Below are positions 15,086 through 23,434 of a stretch of DNA of 33,826 bases, piece by piece. Under the pieces are notes generated by a model that was given only the letters and a program-made list of their open reading frames with translations, did no database searches and had not been told where the DNA came from. Location: NCBI GenBank assembly GCA_016932715.1, contig JAFGCG010000145.1:1-33826 (forward strand). The letters are read 5' to 3'. Position 1 is the stretch's first letter. Each line of letters begins with the position of its first letter. This DNA comes from Anaerolineales bacterium. Its GTDB lineage: Bacteria; Chloroflexota; Anaerolineae; Anaerolineales; Villigracilaceae. Made by a program: the position numbers and the translations under genes.

Positions 15086-15958
15086 AGGCACAAAACCAAG
15101 TTCAGCGACGATTTCCTGTGCCTCGGAAGCCATGATCCAGTCGAGATATTCCTTGACGATCCCGGTTGGTTCGCCATTGGTATACATGTAAAGGTCACGT
15201 GCAATGGCATACGTTTTGTCGTTCACCGTTGCAATGGACGGCAGCACATAGGCGCCGCCTTCCCGCTCGGCAATCGCGATCATCTTCAGGTCTTTGGGGA
15301 CGTAACCCAGCCCGTCATAGCCGATCGCATTCGGGTTCTGGCGCACTTCGGCGATGATGCCCTCGGAAGAGGGGAGCAGGAGGGTATCTCTTGAAAAGAG
15401 TGTTTTGTCCGCCTGGCTGCCCAGGCGCAGCACCGTCTCGAGAAAATAGACATGCGTGCCCGAATTCGTCTCACGCGAGAGCCGCACGATGGGCCGGTCT
15501 TCCCCGCCGACCTCAGACCAGTTGGTGATCTCCCCGCTGTAAATGTCTGAAATTTGCTTCAAGGTTAATTGGCTGACAGGGTTTGTGGGATTGACGATGA
15601 CCGCGATCGCGTCGCGCGCGATGATATGTTCCAGCGGCTCGATCCCATTGGAGCGAGCATTGGCAATTTCCTCCTCTTTGATCTGGCGGGAGGCGTTGGC
15701 GAGATCCACCGTCCCGTTGATGAGGGAAGCGATGCCTGTCCCGGACCCCCCGCCAGTAACCGATATGCGGACTTCCGGGTGCTCCGCCTGATACGTTTCT
15801 GCCCAGGCAAGCGCCAGGTTGACGATCGTGTCCGAGCCTTTGTTTTCAATGTATGTGGACGGGGAATCAGATGCGGCTCCCTCTGATGAAGCGGGGCCGC
15901 ACGATGCAGAAAAGACAAGCGCAAATATTGTGATGGCAAGCAAAAGGAAACGGTTCAT
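15056..15958 (-). CDS. pstS: Phosphate-binding lipoprotein PstS, system 1
   Basis: A 300-residue periplasm-side or cell-surface phosphate-binding protein. The N-terminus has a lipoprotein signal with lipobox FSASC, so Cys20 would be lipidated. The binding-protein body shows GSDTIVNLALAWAE (about 42-55), the SVTGGGSGTGIASLINGTVDLANASR segment (about 66-91), DAIAVIVNPTNP and RETNSGTHVYF, typical of PstS phosphate ligands. The last residues after GFVPA come from a dispersed repeat. It is expressed from a leaderless promoter without a TTAAC Pho box, unlike pstS2. Confidence 0.92.
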   Translation of the reverse strand: MNRFLLLAITIFALVFSASCGPASSEGAASDSPSTYIENKGSDTIVNLALAWAETYQAEHPEVRISVTGGGSGTGIASLINGTVDLANASRQIKEEEIANARSNGIEPLEHIIARDAIAVIVNPTNPVSQLTLKQISDIYSGEITNWSEVGGEDRPIVRLSRETNSGTHVYFLETVLRLGSQADKTLFSRDTLLLPSSEGIIAEVRQNPNAIGYDGLGYVPKDLKMIAIAEREGGAYVLPSIATVNDKTYAIARDLYMYTNGEPTGIVKEYLDWIMASEAQEIVAELGFVPASLTPSLSP

Positions 15959-15966
15959 CGAGCCGA

Positions 15967-15995
15967 ATTATAGCCGAAAGTTTTCGGCATGTCAT
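15967..15995 (-). promoter_or_regulatory. Leaderless promoter of pstS1 with a palindrome in the spacer
   Basis: On the minus strand ATGACA (15995-15990), 17 bases, TATAAT (15972-15967), eight bases, ATG (15958). The spacer is occupied by GCCGAAA-AC-TTTCGGC (15988-15973), a perfect 7-base inverted repeat placed where a repressor could block RNA polymerase. Confidence 0.65.
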
Positions 15996-16000
15996 TGACA

Positions 16001-16009
16001 TGATAAAAT
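16001..16009 (+). promoter_or_regulatory. Possible extended -10 box of the orphan pstB
   Basis: TGATAAAAT (TG, one base, TAAAAT at 16004-16009) ends six bases before the ATG at 16016, implying a leaderless transcript. The -35 is weak. It diverges from, and shares the short 57-base gap with, the pstS1 promoter. Confidence 0.35.
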
Positions 16010-16015
16010 CACACT

Positions 16016-16774
16016 ATGTCACAGGCTCAGCCCATCTTCTCGGTCCATGAACTTGATTTCTATTATGGTTCGTCGAAAGCTCTTTCGAAAATCAATATCG
16101 AGATCGAACCACGCAAGGTGACTGCGCTCATCGGCCCATCCGGATGTGGCAAGTCCACGTTTTTGCGCTGTCTCAATCGCATGAACGATACGATCAATGG
16201 CACACGCGTGGATGGCAAAATCCTGCTGGATGGAAAAGATATTTACGATGAGGATGTAGACGTTGTTTCGCTCCGGCAGAGGGTGGGCATGGTCTTTCAG
16301 AAACCCAACCCGTTCCCGCAGTCCATTTACGACAACGTGGCGTTTGGTCCGCGCGTCCTGGGCATGGGTGTGGAAATGGACGAGGTCGTTGAAAGATCCC
16401 TGCGGGCGGCGGCCTTGTGGGATGAAGTCAAGGACGACCTGAAGTCGGATGCGCTGGGTCTCTCCCTGGGTCAGCAGCAAAGGCTGTGCATTGCGCGTGT
16501 GATTGCGGTGCGGCCCGATGTGATCTTGATGGATGAATCGACTTCCGCGCTTGACCCGATTGCCACATTGCGTGTCGAAGAGTTGATTGCCGAATTGAAA
16601 AAAGATTACACAATTGTGATCGTTACACATAATATGCAGCAGGCTGCACGTGTCTCAGATTACACAGGTTTATTCTGGCTGGGGGAATTGGTTGAATTTT
16701 CTGCGACAAACGATATGTTTACCAAGCCAAAACAGGAATTGTCCGAAGCCTATATCACGGGCAGAATGGGGTAG
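16016..16774 (+). CDS. pstB: Orphan PstB-like ATPase with altered signature motif
   Basis: A 252-residue PstB paralog transcribed alone, away from both pst operons. It has a canonical Walker A (GPSGCGKST, 40-48), Q-loop [10 protein letters not shown] (Gln95), Walker B ILMDE (Asp173, Glu174) and switch His in [14 protein letters not shown]. The ABC signature reads LSLGQ (149-153) instead of LSGGQ, and the usual DEPTSALDP is DESTSALDP. Replacing the first signature glycine with leucine would be expected to impair ATP sandwiching, although in a heteromeric pair with another PstB it might be tolerated. The frame is intact and PstB-length, so it is not obviously a pseudogene. Confidence 0.87.
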   Translation: MSQAQPIFSVHELDFYYGSSKALSKINIEIEPRKVTALIGPSGCGKSTFLRCLNRMNDTINGTRVDGKILLDGKDIYDEDVDVVSLRQRVGMVFQKPNPFPQSIYDNVAFGPRVLGMGVEMDEVVERSLRAAALWDEVKDDLKSDALGLSLGQQQRLCIARVIAVRPDVILMDESTSALDPIATLRVEELIAELKKDYTIVIVTHNMQQAARVSDYTGLFWLGELVEFSATNDMFTKPKQELSEAYITGRMG

Positions 16775-16798
16775 CACCCTTTGCTTGAAGTTAAATAA

Positions 16799-16828
16799 AA
16801 ATCTGCCAGTGATTTCACTGGCAGATTT
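16799..16828. terminator. Bidirectional terminator between orphan pstB and phoU1
   Basis: A perfect 13-pair stem, AAATCTGCCAGTG (16799-16811) with CACTGGCAGATTT (16816-16828), loop ATTT. On the minus strand it is followed by TTTTATTTAA, a good tail for the pst system-2/phoU operon. On the plus strand the tail is CCTTTAA and weaker. It lies between convergent genes. Confidence 0.88.
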
Positions 16829-16831
16829 CCT

Positions 16832-17527
16832 TTAACCACCATTCTTTTGCTGTTTCCAGAACTCATCATCCGTGGACTTGATCTCGGTCATTTCGCCGGT
16901 GGCGATAAACACAGTCCTTTCGCAGATATTCGTGACCCGGTCGGCGACGCGCTCGAGGTTGTGCGCCACCCACAGGAGCCAGTTGGCGCGCTCCATGGTG
17001 GTTGGATCGCTGATCACGAAGGTCATCAGTTCACGGTAGATCTGGTTGTACAGGGCATCCACTTCATCGTCTTCCACAGGGATTTTTTGGGCGGTTTCCA
17101 CATCTTCATTGACAAAAGCGGTCAGTGCCCGGTGCAGCATGTCGACACCCTTTTGTGCCATGCGCGGGACGTCGATCAGCGGCTTGAGCAGCGGCGCGTC
17201 GCCCATGCGGATGTTGATATTGGCGATCCCTTTGGCATAGTCGCCCATGCGCTCCAGCTCGGAGATAATCTCCATGCAGGAAGCCAGCAGGCGCAGATCG
17301 TGCGCCATGGGCTGCTGCGTGGCGATCAGGATCATCAATTTGTTCTCGATATCAAATCGTTTCTTGTTGATGAGTTTGTCGGCACTTAAGATTTCATGAG
17401 CCGCCTTGATATCCCGTTTCTTTAATGCGTCCACCGTATTCAGGATGGCTTGCTCGACCATGCTGCCAAGTAGAAGCACGTCATCTTTGACTTGCTGGAT
17501 CTCGTGTTCGAACGTTTTACGGAGCAT
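16832..17527 (-). CDS. phoU: Phosphate signalling protein PhoU, copy 1
   Basis: A PhoU protein of about 231 residues: two three-helix bundles that link PstSCAB to the PhoR kinase and restrain phosphate uptake. Metal-site and family motifs are present in both halves: ASCMEIISELERMGDYAKGIANI and LLWVAHNLERVADRVTNICERTVF. The start at 17527 (MLRKTFEHEIQQ) matches the usual PhoU N-terminus and has GAGG five bases upstream; in-frame starts at 17557 (ATG) and 17566 (GTG) would add 10-13 residues. It is the last gene of the pst system-2 operon and ends at the shared terminator. Confidence 0.9.
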   Translation of the reverse strand: MLRKTFEHEIQQVKDDVLLLGSMVEQAILNTVDALKKRDIKAAHEILSADKLINKKRFDIENKLMILIATQQPMAHDLRLLASCMEIISELERMGDYAKGIANINIRMGDAPLLKPLIDVPRMAQKGVDMLHRALTAFVNEDVETAQKIPVEDDEVDALYNQIYRELMTFVISDPTTMERANWLLWVAHNLERVADRVTNICERTVFIATGEMTEIKSTDDEFWKQQKNGG

Positions 17528-17679
17528 GCGCGCCTCATTTCTCTTGTTATTCGCCATATTATACACTTCTTCCTTTCATCTCTATTCTGTCTCAACGCGG
17601 CTCTGTGCAGATTTTGCGGATGGAACGGATGTTTTCGGCCTTTTTGCAAAAAACGTGTGTTGCCGTGGCGACATTGTTC

Positions 17680-18129
17680 TTATGATTCATGTACGGAAAG
17701 AGAGTTTTGGGATTTCACCCACTTTTTGACGCGGGTATCGATCTGGTCACGCACGCGGCGTGTGAATTCGAGCCGCTCTGCCTCGGTTCCTTCGAATTTC
17801 GCCGGATCATCAAACGGCCAATGTTCATGGATGCCCATATTAAGGAAAACGGTAGGACACCTTTCTTCTGCATCTCCACAGACGGTAATTACATGAGAAA
17901 AATGCAATTTACCCAAATACTCTGAGACGCTTTTCGAAGTTTGCCCGCTCATGTCCATCCCGCGTTCATGCATCACTGTGAGTACCTCCGGAAGAATGAA
18001 ACCTCTTGGCTCAATACCTGCGCTGTGAACTTCGACGTGTTCTCCAGCGTAAGCCTTCAAAAATGCCTCTGCCATCTGGCTGCGGGCTGAATTGCCTGTA
18101 CATAAGAACAAGACCCTGAACTTGTGCAT
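17680..18129 (-). CDS. arsC: Thioredoxin-type arsenate reductase, copy 2
   Basis: A 149-residue paralog of the arsC at 11929. The phosphate loop CTGNSAR runs Cys10 to Arg16. Cys84 and Cys91 ([11 protein letters not shown]) form the expected redox relay and [11 protein letters not shown] carries the general acid Asp. It lacks the extra cysteine found inside the phosphate loop of copy 1. It lies 15 bases after pstB2 and before phoU1 in the same operon. The 152-base gap to phoU1 shows no clear promoter. A role as a protein phosphatase within phosphate signalling is the main alternative. Confidence 0.83.
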   Translation of the reverse strand: MHKFRVLFLCTGNSARSQMAEAFLKAYAGEHVEVHSAGIEPRGFILPEVLTVMHERGMDMSGQTSKSVSEYLGKLHFSHVITVCGDAEERCPTVFLNMGIHEHWPFDDPAKFEGTEAERLEFTRRVRDQIDTRVKKWVKSQNSLSVHES

Positions 18130-18144
18130 ATTAGCCTCTCTGAC

Positions 18145-18933
18145 TTATCCAAACCGGCCGGTGACGTAATCTTCCGTCCGCTTGTCTTTTGGATTGGTAA
18201 AGATTCGAGTGGTCTCATCGAATTCGATCACCGTGCCGGAACGCTCACCATCCCTGGAAAGCATCATCATGGCGGTGTAATCCGAAGCCCGTGCAGCCTG
18301 TTGCATGTTGTGCGTAACAATCACAATTGTGTAGTTCTTTTTCAGTTCCTGCATCAGCTCTTCGATCTTGAGCGTGGCAATCGGGTCGAGGGCCGAGGCG
18401 GGTTCGTCCATCAAAATGACCTCCGGTTGGATCGAAATGGCGCGCGCGATGCACAAGCGCTGCTGCTGGCCGCCGGAGAGCGATAAGCCGGACTGATGCA
18501 GTTTGTCTTTTACTTCATCCCAGAGCGCCGCCTGGTGCAGGGAGCTCTCCACGATTTCATCCATTTTGCCCTTGTAGCCGTGGATGCGAGCAGTCCAGGC
18601 GATGTTTTCATAGATACTTTTAGGGAAAGGGTTGGGCTTTTGGAAGACCATCCCAACGCGGTAGCGGACTTCGACAGGGTCCACTTCACGAGCGTAAATA
18701 TCCTGTCCGTTGAAACAGACGTCCCCGCGGATGGAGCTGTTGGCATAAAGTTCATTCATGCGATTGAAGGCCCGCAGCAAAGTCGATTTTCCGCAGCCGG
18801 AGGGCCCGATGATCGCGGTAATCGCGTTCCTTTCGACTTGCAGATTGACATCCGTCACGGCTTTGAAAGTGCCGTAATAGATATCGAGGTCATGGGTCTC
18901 GATGACATATTTATGGTCAGAGTTATTGTTCAT
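18145..18933 (-). CDS. pstB: Phosphate ABC transporter ATPase PstB, system 2 (canonical)
   Basis: A 262-residue PstB with all motifs intact: Walker [10 protein letters not shown] (about 43-51), Q-loop [10 protein letters not shown], signature LSGGQ, Walker [13 protein letters not shown] and switch His in [14 protein letters not shown]. The start at 18933 is chosen because it lies four bases after the pstA2 stop, and an AGGAG sits upstream inside pstA2. A longer in-frame opening to 18984 would run into pstA2 and adds no family sequence. This is the one fully canonical PstB of the three in the window. Confidence 0.92.
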   Translation of the reverse strand: MNNNSDHKYVIETHDLDIYYGTFKAVTDVNLQVERNAITAIIGPSGCGKSTLLRAFNRMNELYANSSIRGDVCFNGQDIYAREVDPVEVRYRVGMVFQKPNPFPKSIYENIAWTARIHGYKGKMDEIVESSLHQAALWDEVKDKLHQSGLSLSGGQQQRLCIARAISIQPEVILMDEPASALDPIATLKIEELMQELKKNYTIVIVTHNMQQAARASDYTAMMMLSRDGERSGTVIEFDETTRIFTNPKDKRTEDYVTGRFG

Positions 18934-18937
18934 AGTA

Positions 18938-20179
18938 CTAGAATCTCCTGCTGAAGCGGTTACGCAGTAGGACAGCCGAGGCATTCAAGCTCAACAAGAG
19001 CACAAGGAGCACGAGGATCGATGCTGCGGCCAGGCTGCGAAATTCGTCCTGGGGGCGCGAGGTCCATTGATAGATTTGAATGGGAAGTGTGGTGAACTTT
19101 GAAAATGGCGATGACGGGTCGAAGCTGATGGCTGTCGAGGCGCCCACCACCACCAGGGGTGCGGTCTCGCCGATGGCGCGGGAAATCGCCAGAATGGTCC
19201 CGGTTAGAATCCCCGGCATGGCATTGGGCAGGACATGAGACCAGACCGTTTGCCATTTGGTGGCGCCCACACCGAAACTGGCATTGCGCAGCGAACGCGG
19301 CACGGCGCGGATTGCCTCCTGGGCGTTGATAATGACGATCGGAAGCACGAGCAAGCCCAGGGTGAATCCGGCGGAGAGTACGGTTCTTCCGTTCGCGGAC
19401 GTCAGGTTTACGATCCCAAACATTTTGCCGCTCGTGAACGCCTCCAGGGCCCGGACGAAAATGGCCAGTCCCAGAATGCCATACACGATCGAGGGCACCC
19501 CCGCCAGATTGTTGATGTTGGTCTGAATGATGCGGTTGAACCAGTTCTCCGCAGCATATTCTTCCAGATAGATGGCAGCTCCCACGCCGATCGGAAAGGC
19601 AAGCAGGATCGTGAACAGGATGGTCCACAGCGAGCCGAGGATGGCGGTGCGAACGCCGGCCGTCAACGGTTCACTGGACTGCGGTCGTGTCACGAAGTCA
19701 GTGGTGAGCCAGGAGACGAAATCCAGTTCTGCTCCCGGGTGGTCCTGTTCTACTGTGGCGCGGATTTGATCTGCCTGGGTGAGAGACGGCCACAGTTTCC
19801 ACACCTGCACCACTTTGGGGCGGATGATCCTTTCGACAACCAGCTGATACACTTCCTCGCGTGATCTGTCTGCGAAAGGCTTTTCCTTATCCAATTTATT
19901 GTATGCGCCGCTCGAGAGGCTGGACTGAAGCAGAGCTACCAGCTGTTCCTTGCTCTGGTCCTCGATGGGTGTTCCATTCACCGCAAGCGTATCGGGGTCC
20001 ACGCGGGCTTCATAAGCAACATAGCCGAATGCGCCATCGATCACATTGAGCAGCAGCGCGATCAATGCAATGATGCCCACAACAGTGGATATCTGGAAAA
20101 ACACATGCCATATCACGCCCTTGCGCTTGCGCCCTTCAAGATCATTGGCAAACCCCTGAACGACTGCCTGTTCTTTCAT
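18938..20179 (-). CDS. pstA: Phosphate ABC transporter permease PstA, system 2, with large outside insert
   Basis: A 413-residue PstA, about 125 residues longer than PstA of system 1. After the first helix (about 26-48) comes a hydrophilic insert (about 52-175), then the permease core ([15 protein letters not shown] about 195-209; [21 protein letters not shown]; the coupling loop [21 protein letters not shown]). The insert should lie outside the membrane. It contains [13 protein letters not shown] and [14 protein letters not shown] helices and could touch PstS or the envelope. It overlaps pstC2 by four bases. Confidence 0.9.
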   Translation of the reverse strand: MKEQAVVQGFANDLEGRKRKGVIWHVFFQISTVVGIIALIALLLNVIDGAFGYVAYEARVDPDTLAVNGTPIEDQSKEQLVALLQSSLSSGAYNKLDKEKPFADRSREEVYQLVVERIIRPKVVQVWKLWPSLTQADQIRATVEQDHPGAELDFVSWLTTDFVTRPQSSEPLTAGVRTAILGSLWTILFTILLAFPIGVGAAIYLEEYAAENWFNRIIQTNINNLAGVPSIVYGILGLAIFVRALEAFTSGKMFGIVNLTSANGRTVLSAGFTLGLLVLPIVIINAQEAIRAVPRSLRNASFGVGATKWQTVWSHVLPNAMPGILTGTILAISRAIGETAPLVVVGASTAISFDPSSPFSKFTTLPIQIYQWTSRPQDEFRSLAAASILVLLVLLLSLNASAVLLRNRFSRRF

Positions 20180-21120
20180 TCGTACACCTCACGGAAACGA
20201 CGCACAATCGCCTGGCTAATAATGTTGAGGGTCAGGGTAATAATGAACAGGAACAACCCCAGCGCGAAAATGCTGTTGTAGTCGATCGAGTCGTAACTTA
20301 AGTCGCCGCCTGAAATCCTCACAATATGACCGGTGATCGTCTCTGCACCGACGAAAGGACTGAACGTGAAATTCGGCCCTGCCCCGGCCGCAACCGCCAC
20401 GATCATGGTTTCCCCGATCGCGCGCGAGATGCCCACGATGATGGCCGCGGCAATGCCCGAAAGCGCCGCGGGGACCACGATCTGCACTGCCACCTCCAGT
20501 TTGGTCGCGCCCACGCCGTAGGCGGCTTCGCGCAGGGAGCGCGGCACGGCGCTCAAGGCATCCTCGGTCATGGAAGAGATCAGAGGCAGGATCAGGATGC
20601 CCATCACCAACCCGGCTGATCCCGTATTGTAGATTTGTACGACATCCCTGCCGAAGATCTCGCGCAGGATGGGGGTCATGAAGGTCAGAGCGAAGTATCC
20701 GTACACGATGGTTGGGATTCCCGCCAGGACTTCCAGGATGGGTTTCAAAGTACTGCGAACCCGGGGAGTGGCGTATTCACTCAAATAGATTGCCACGCTC
20801 ATTCCTAAAGGAATGGCAATCAGCATGGCAATGAACGTTGTCATCATTGTGGATGTGAGCAGCGGCCAGATGCCAAACTTATTGACATGTGGTTTCCATT
20901 CTGTTGTGGTCACTGTGGCGAGAAGATCCACCCCGGGCATTTGGAAAAACAGCAGCGCCTCTTTTCCAAGTTCATATACGATGCCGAGGGTTATGAGTAT
21001 GGAGAAAAAGCCGCTGAAGAATAACAATCCCTGGATGATCATCTCCCCCCAGCGCGGTTTACGTCGTAAATTCATTGCAGGGGCCTTCGTTTCCACTTTT
21101 TTCAATGTCAGTTCAGCCAT
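20176..21120 (-). CDS. pstC: Phosphate ABC transporter permease PstC, system 2
   Basis: A 314-residue PstC with a short cytoplasmic N-terminus and six helices. Signatures are [21 protein letters not shown] (about 97-117), [16 protein letters not shown], the coupling loop [19 protein letters not shown] and [17 protein letters not shown]. It pairs with PstA2 to form the channel. Its start is 102 bases after pstS2, behind a strong hairpin; it has AGGAGGCGCC before the ATG. Confidence 0.92.
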   Translation of the reverse strand: MAELTLKKVETKAPAMNLRRKPRWGEMIIQGLLFFSGFFSILITLGIVYELGKEALLFFQMPGVDLLATVTTTEWKPHVNKFGIWPLLTSTMMTTFIAMLIAIPLGMSVAIYLSEYATPRVRSTLKPILEVLAGIPTIVYGYFALTFMTPILREIFGRDVVQIYNTGSAGLVMGILILPLISSMTEDALSAVPRSLREAAYGVGATKLEVAVQIVVPAALSGIAAAIIVGISRAIGETMIVAVAAGAGPNFTFSPFVGAETITGHIVRISGGDLSYDSIDYNSIFALGLFLFIITLTLNIISQAIVRRFREVYE

Positions 21121-21169
21121 GAAGGCGCCTCCTTTCGCAAAAAGTCAAAGTCCCATTTACAGCAAATGA

Positions 21170-21197
21170 CCTTCCTTCTCCACATGGAGAAGGAAGG
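21170..21197 (-). other. Strong hairpin between pstS2 and pstC2
   Basis: A perfect 12-pair stem, CCTTCCTTCTCC (21170-21181) with GGAGAAGGAAGG (21186-21197), 4-base loop. No T-run follows on the minus strand, so it should stabilise the pstS2 message or partly stop transcription, giving more binding protein than permease. Confidence 0.6.
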
Positions 21198-21222
21198 TTC
21201 GAATTTGCAGTCTGGTGTTCGA

Positions 21223-22293
21223 TCACATATCCAGTGCAGAGTTCCAAGTATCCAGATTCTCCTGCGCCTTGTCATCGCTGACCGGGAAGTAACCGACATC
21301 GAGAATTTCATCTACCACATTCGTGAGGTAGAAGTAGATGAAGGCACTCACCTGTGGTTTCTCCCGCATGATCTCGGTGCTGGAGTAGATGAAGAGCGGG
21401 CGGGAGATCGGATATTCACCGGATTCAGCGGTTTCAGCTGTAGGAGCAATACCGTTCACGGACAGTGCTTTGAGTGTCGAAGCATTTTCCTGATAATAGG
21501 CGTAGCCGAAGTAACCGATGGCATAGGGTGAGCCCTGTACACCCTGGACCAGGACATTATCATCTTCAGAGAGTTGAAGATTAGCAGCATCGAGGATGGC
21601 GGCTTCGCCAGCTTCAAGATCAGCTTTGCCTTCAGCGTTCGGGAAAGCCGGACCCATCACCGCCTCGACGAAGTAATCGAAGGTGCCTGAGTCGGTGCCG
21701 GGGCTGAAGCGCTGGATGGGTTCCGCTGGCCACTCGGGGCGCACATCGGACCAATTCGCAGCGGTCGAGAAGATCAGGGCGAGCTCTTCGAGCGTGACAT
21801 CGGTCACGAAATCATTTTCAGCGCTGACAACCACTGCCAGGGCATCGATCCCGACCTGGAATTCAGCCACCGTGCGGCCGATCCCGGCACATGATTCGAC
21901 TTCGCTGTCCTTGATCTTGCGGGAAGCATTTGCAATATCGGTTTCACCAGCCACGCAGAAGCGTTCGAGCCCGGCGCCGGAACCGATCGAGTCAATCGTC
22001 AGATTGCCGCTGAAGCCTTCCTCTTCAAAGCGCTGTTTCATGCGCTCAGAGAGCGGGAAGACAGTCGAGGAACCCGCCGTGACAATATTACCCGAAACGG
22101 CGTCCGGCGCGTACATCGCCATTGCATCTTCCGCGGAAGCTTCGGCAGGCTCGGAACCGGTGACAGGTAGAGTTTCTGTCGGTGGAGGAGCATCAGTGGG
22201 TTCAGGAGCCTGGGTAGTAGCAGGCGCACAGGCCGCGAGCGCCAGGCTCGTAGCGATGATTACAAACATAAGTGAACGAACAAATTTGGTCAT
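21223..22293 (-). CDS. pstS: Phosphate-binding lipoprotein PstS, system 2
   Basis: A 356-residue phosphate-binding protein. Lipobox LALAAC gives lipidated Cys22, followed by a Pro/Thr/Glu-rich linker (about 23-55) that spaces the domain from the membrane. The body has GSSTVFPLSERM (about 77-88), IDSIGSGAGLERF, DIANASRKIKDSEV and FSPGTDSGTFDYF, matching phosphate-contact loops of PstS. It is only distantly similar to PstS1. AAGGAG precedes the ATG. A TTAAC-type Pho box lies about 70 bases upstream, so this system is likely the starvation-induced one. Confidence 0.92.
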   Translation of the reverse strand: MTKFVRSLMFVIIATSLALAACAPATTQAPEPTDAPPPTETLPVTGSEPAEASAEDAMAMYAPDAVSGNIVTAGSSTVFPLSERMKQRFEEEGFSGNLTIDSIGSGAGLERFCVAGETDIANASRKIKDSEVESCAGIGRTVAEFQVGIDALAVVVSAENDFVTDVTLEELALIFSTAANWSDVRPEWPAEPIQRFSPGTDSGTFDYFVEAVMGPAFPNAEGKADLEAGEAAILDAANLQLSEDDNVLVQGVQGSPYAIGYFGYAYYQENASTLKALSVNGIAPTAETAESGEYPISRPLFIYSSTEIMREKPQVSAFIYFYLTNVVDEILDVGYFPVSDDKAQENLDTWNSALDM

Positions 22294-22363
22294 TTCTATT
22301 TTTCTCCTTGTTTTTTATACATTGGCATCTTATCAAGCCGGTTTTAAGGACAAGGGAAGAATA

Positions 22364-22381
22364 GGTTAACATCTTGTTAAA
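22364..22381 (-). promoter_or_regulatory. Pho box upstream of pstS2
   Basis: On the minus strand TTAACA, five bases, TTAACC: two TTAAC sites with an 11-base period (GTTAA on the plus strand at 22365 and 22376). This is the direct-repeat form used by Gram-positive PhoP and the spacing of PhoB boxes. A weak -10 (TTAAAA) follows about 17 bases later. Confidence 0.65.
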
Positions 22382-22400
22382 GGTTGCAAAGTTATCGAAG

Positions 22401-22443
22401 ATGAAAAGAAATTGCCCGCCTTTTCATAAGAAGGCGGGCAATT
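22401..22443 (-). terminator. Rho-independent terminator of surE
   Basis: A perfect 13-pair stem, AATTGCCCGCCTT (22410-22422) with AAGGCGGGCAATT (22431-22443), followed on the minus strand by TCTTTTCAT. It lies 40 bases after the surE stop and insulates the PHP-surE operon from the pstS2 promoter. Confidence 0.88.
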
Positions 22444-22482
22444 ATTCCCTCCGGGAGACCGGGAAGGAGAAGAGAAACCCAA

Positions 22483-23307
22483 TTACTGTGAAGCCAGTAT
22501 TTCTTGTTCCAACAGTGTGGTCTCCAAAGATGATCCATTCCACTGCCAGGTGTTAAGATTAGGCAGAACGCGATAGGCTGTGAGATCCAATTGAAGAGGT
22601 GTGACGGAGACGAACCCTTCAGCCAGCGCACCCACATCTGTTCCGTGTTCAGGAACTCCTGTGGGCGCGTCCCCGCCAATCCAATAGTAGGGTTTCCCGC
22701 GCGGGTCCATTCGTTTATCCAGACGACTGTGATAGACGCGCAATCCCTGCCAGGTGAGGCGGATTCCGCGGATCTTATCTTCCGGGAGAGAAGGCACATT
22801 GACATTGAACAGGATCTCGTGAGGCAGATCGTTCTCCATCACCTGGCGAACCACCCTGCCTGCCGCGCGCGCCGCAGGACCATAGTCGATTTCTTCGAAA
22901 CGATGGAAGACTGTTTCGAGCGAAACGGCGATACCCGGCACGCCGGCAATGACAGCTTCCATCGCGGCTGTCACAGTTCCGGAATAGGTGACATCATGAC
23001 CGACGTTCTCACCTGCGTTGATTCCTGAAACCACAAGATCGATCGGTTCTTCGAAGAAGCCGAGTGTAGCCAGGGCGACACAATCGGAAGGAGCGCCATC
23101 GCTGGCAAATGCCTGGGTTCCATCGACAAGACAGACTTCTTTGACTCGCAAGCCGCGGTCGAGGGTTTTGACATGCCCACCCCCGGACCAGTTTCGATCT
23201 GGCGCGAGGATGCTGACCTTTCCCAGCTTCCGCATTTCCTGTGCAAGAGCCAGCAAGCCGGGCGCAAATACGCCATCGTCATTGGTGACCAGAATATGTT
23301 TTTCCAT
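22483..23307 (-). CDS. surE: 5'/3'-nucleotidase SurE
   Basis: A 274-residue SurE, a metal-dependent phosphatase that removes phosphate from nucleoside monophosphates and some short polyphosphates. Metal ligands are visible: Asp10 and Asp11 in LVTNDDG, Ser in NWSGGG (about 40-42), and the Asn in SGINAGENVGHDVTYSGTVTAA (about 95-116). Length fits the family. It is the last gene of an operon with the PHP phosphoesterase and a 31-residue membrane peptide. A Pho box upstream of that operon suggests it recycles phosphate during starvation. Confidence 0.93.
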   Translation of the reverse strand: MEKHILVTNDDGVFAPGLLALAQEMRKLGKVSILAPDRNWSGGGHVKTLDRGLRVKEVCLVDGTQAFASDGAPSDCVALATLGFFEEPIDLVVSGINAGENVGHDVTYSGTVTAAMEAVIAGVPGIAVSLETVFHRFEEIDYGPAARAAGRVVRQVMENDLPHEILFNVNVPSLPEDKIRGIRLTWQGLRVYHSRLDKRMDPRGKPYYWIGGDAPTGVPEHGTDVGALAEGFVSVTPLQLDLTAYRVLPNLNTWQWNGSSLETTLLEQEILASQ

Positions 23308-23309
23308 CT

Positions 23310-23405
23310 CTATTTGCCTTCATCCAGGAATCTGTGGCGCTTTTGGTGCGTATCAATTGCAAAGACGATGATCAGGCTGGCGACCAGGAATGTAAGAATT
23401 ATCAT
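23310..23405 (-). CDS. 31-residue single-helix membrane peptide
   Basis: A tiny gene between the PHP phosphoesterase and surE. The frame runs ATG at 23405 to TAG at 23310, with GGAGG and AGGA shortly before the ATG. It ends two bases before the surE start and begins 29 bases after the PHP stop. The product has one hydrophobic helix (residues 2-17) and a basic tail with DTHQKRHRFLDEG. A similar peptide is encoded at 24311-24433: aligned at the shared Asp-Thr, about 9 of 24 residues match, including the Lys-Arg and Phe-Leu of the tail. That paired conservation is the main reason to believe it is real. Function unknown. Confidence 0.55.
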   Translation of the reverse strand: MIILTFLVASLIIVFAIDTHQKRHRFLDEGK

Positions 23406-23434
23406 TTTCCTGCAACCTCCATTCATATTTGTTT

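Noticed and set aside
15995..16000. Perfect TTGACA as -35 of the orphan pstB
   Set aside because: Only three bases separate it from the TAAAAT box, far too close for a sigma-70 promoter.
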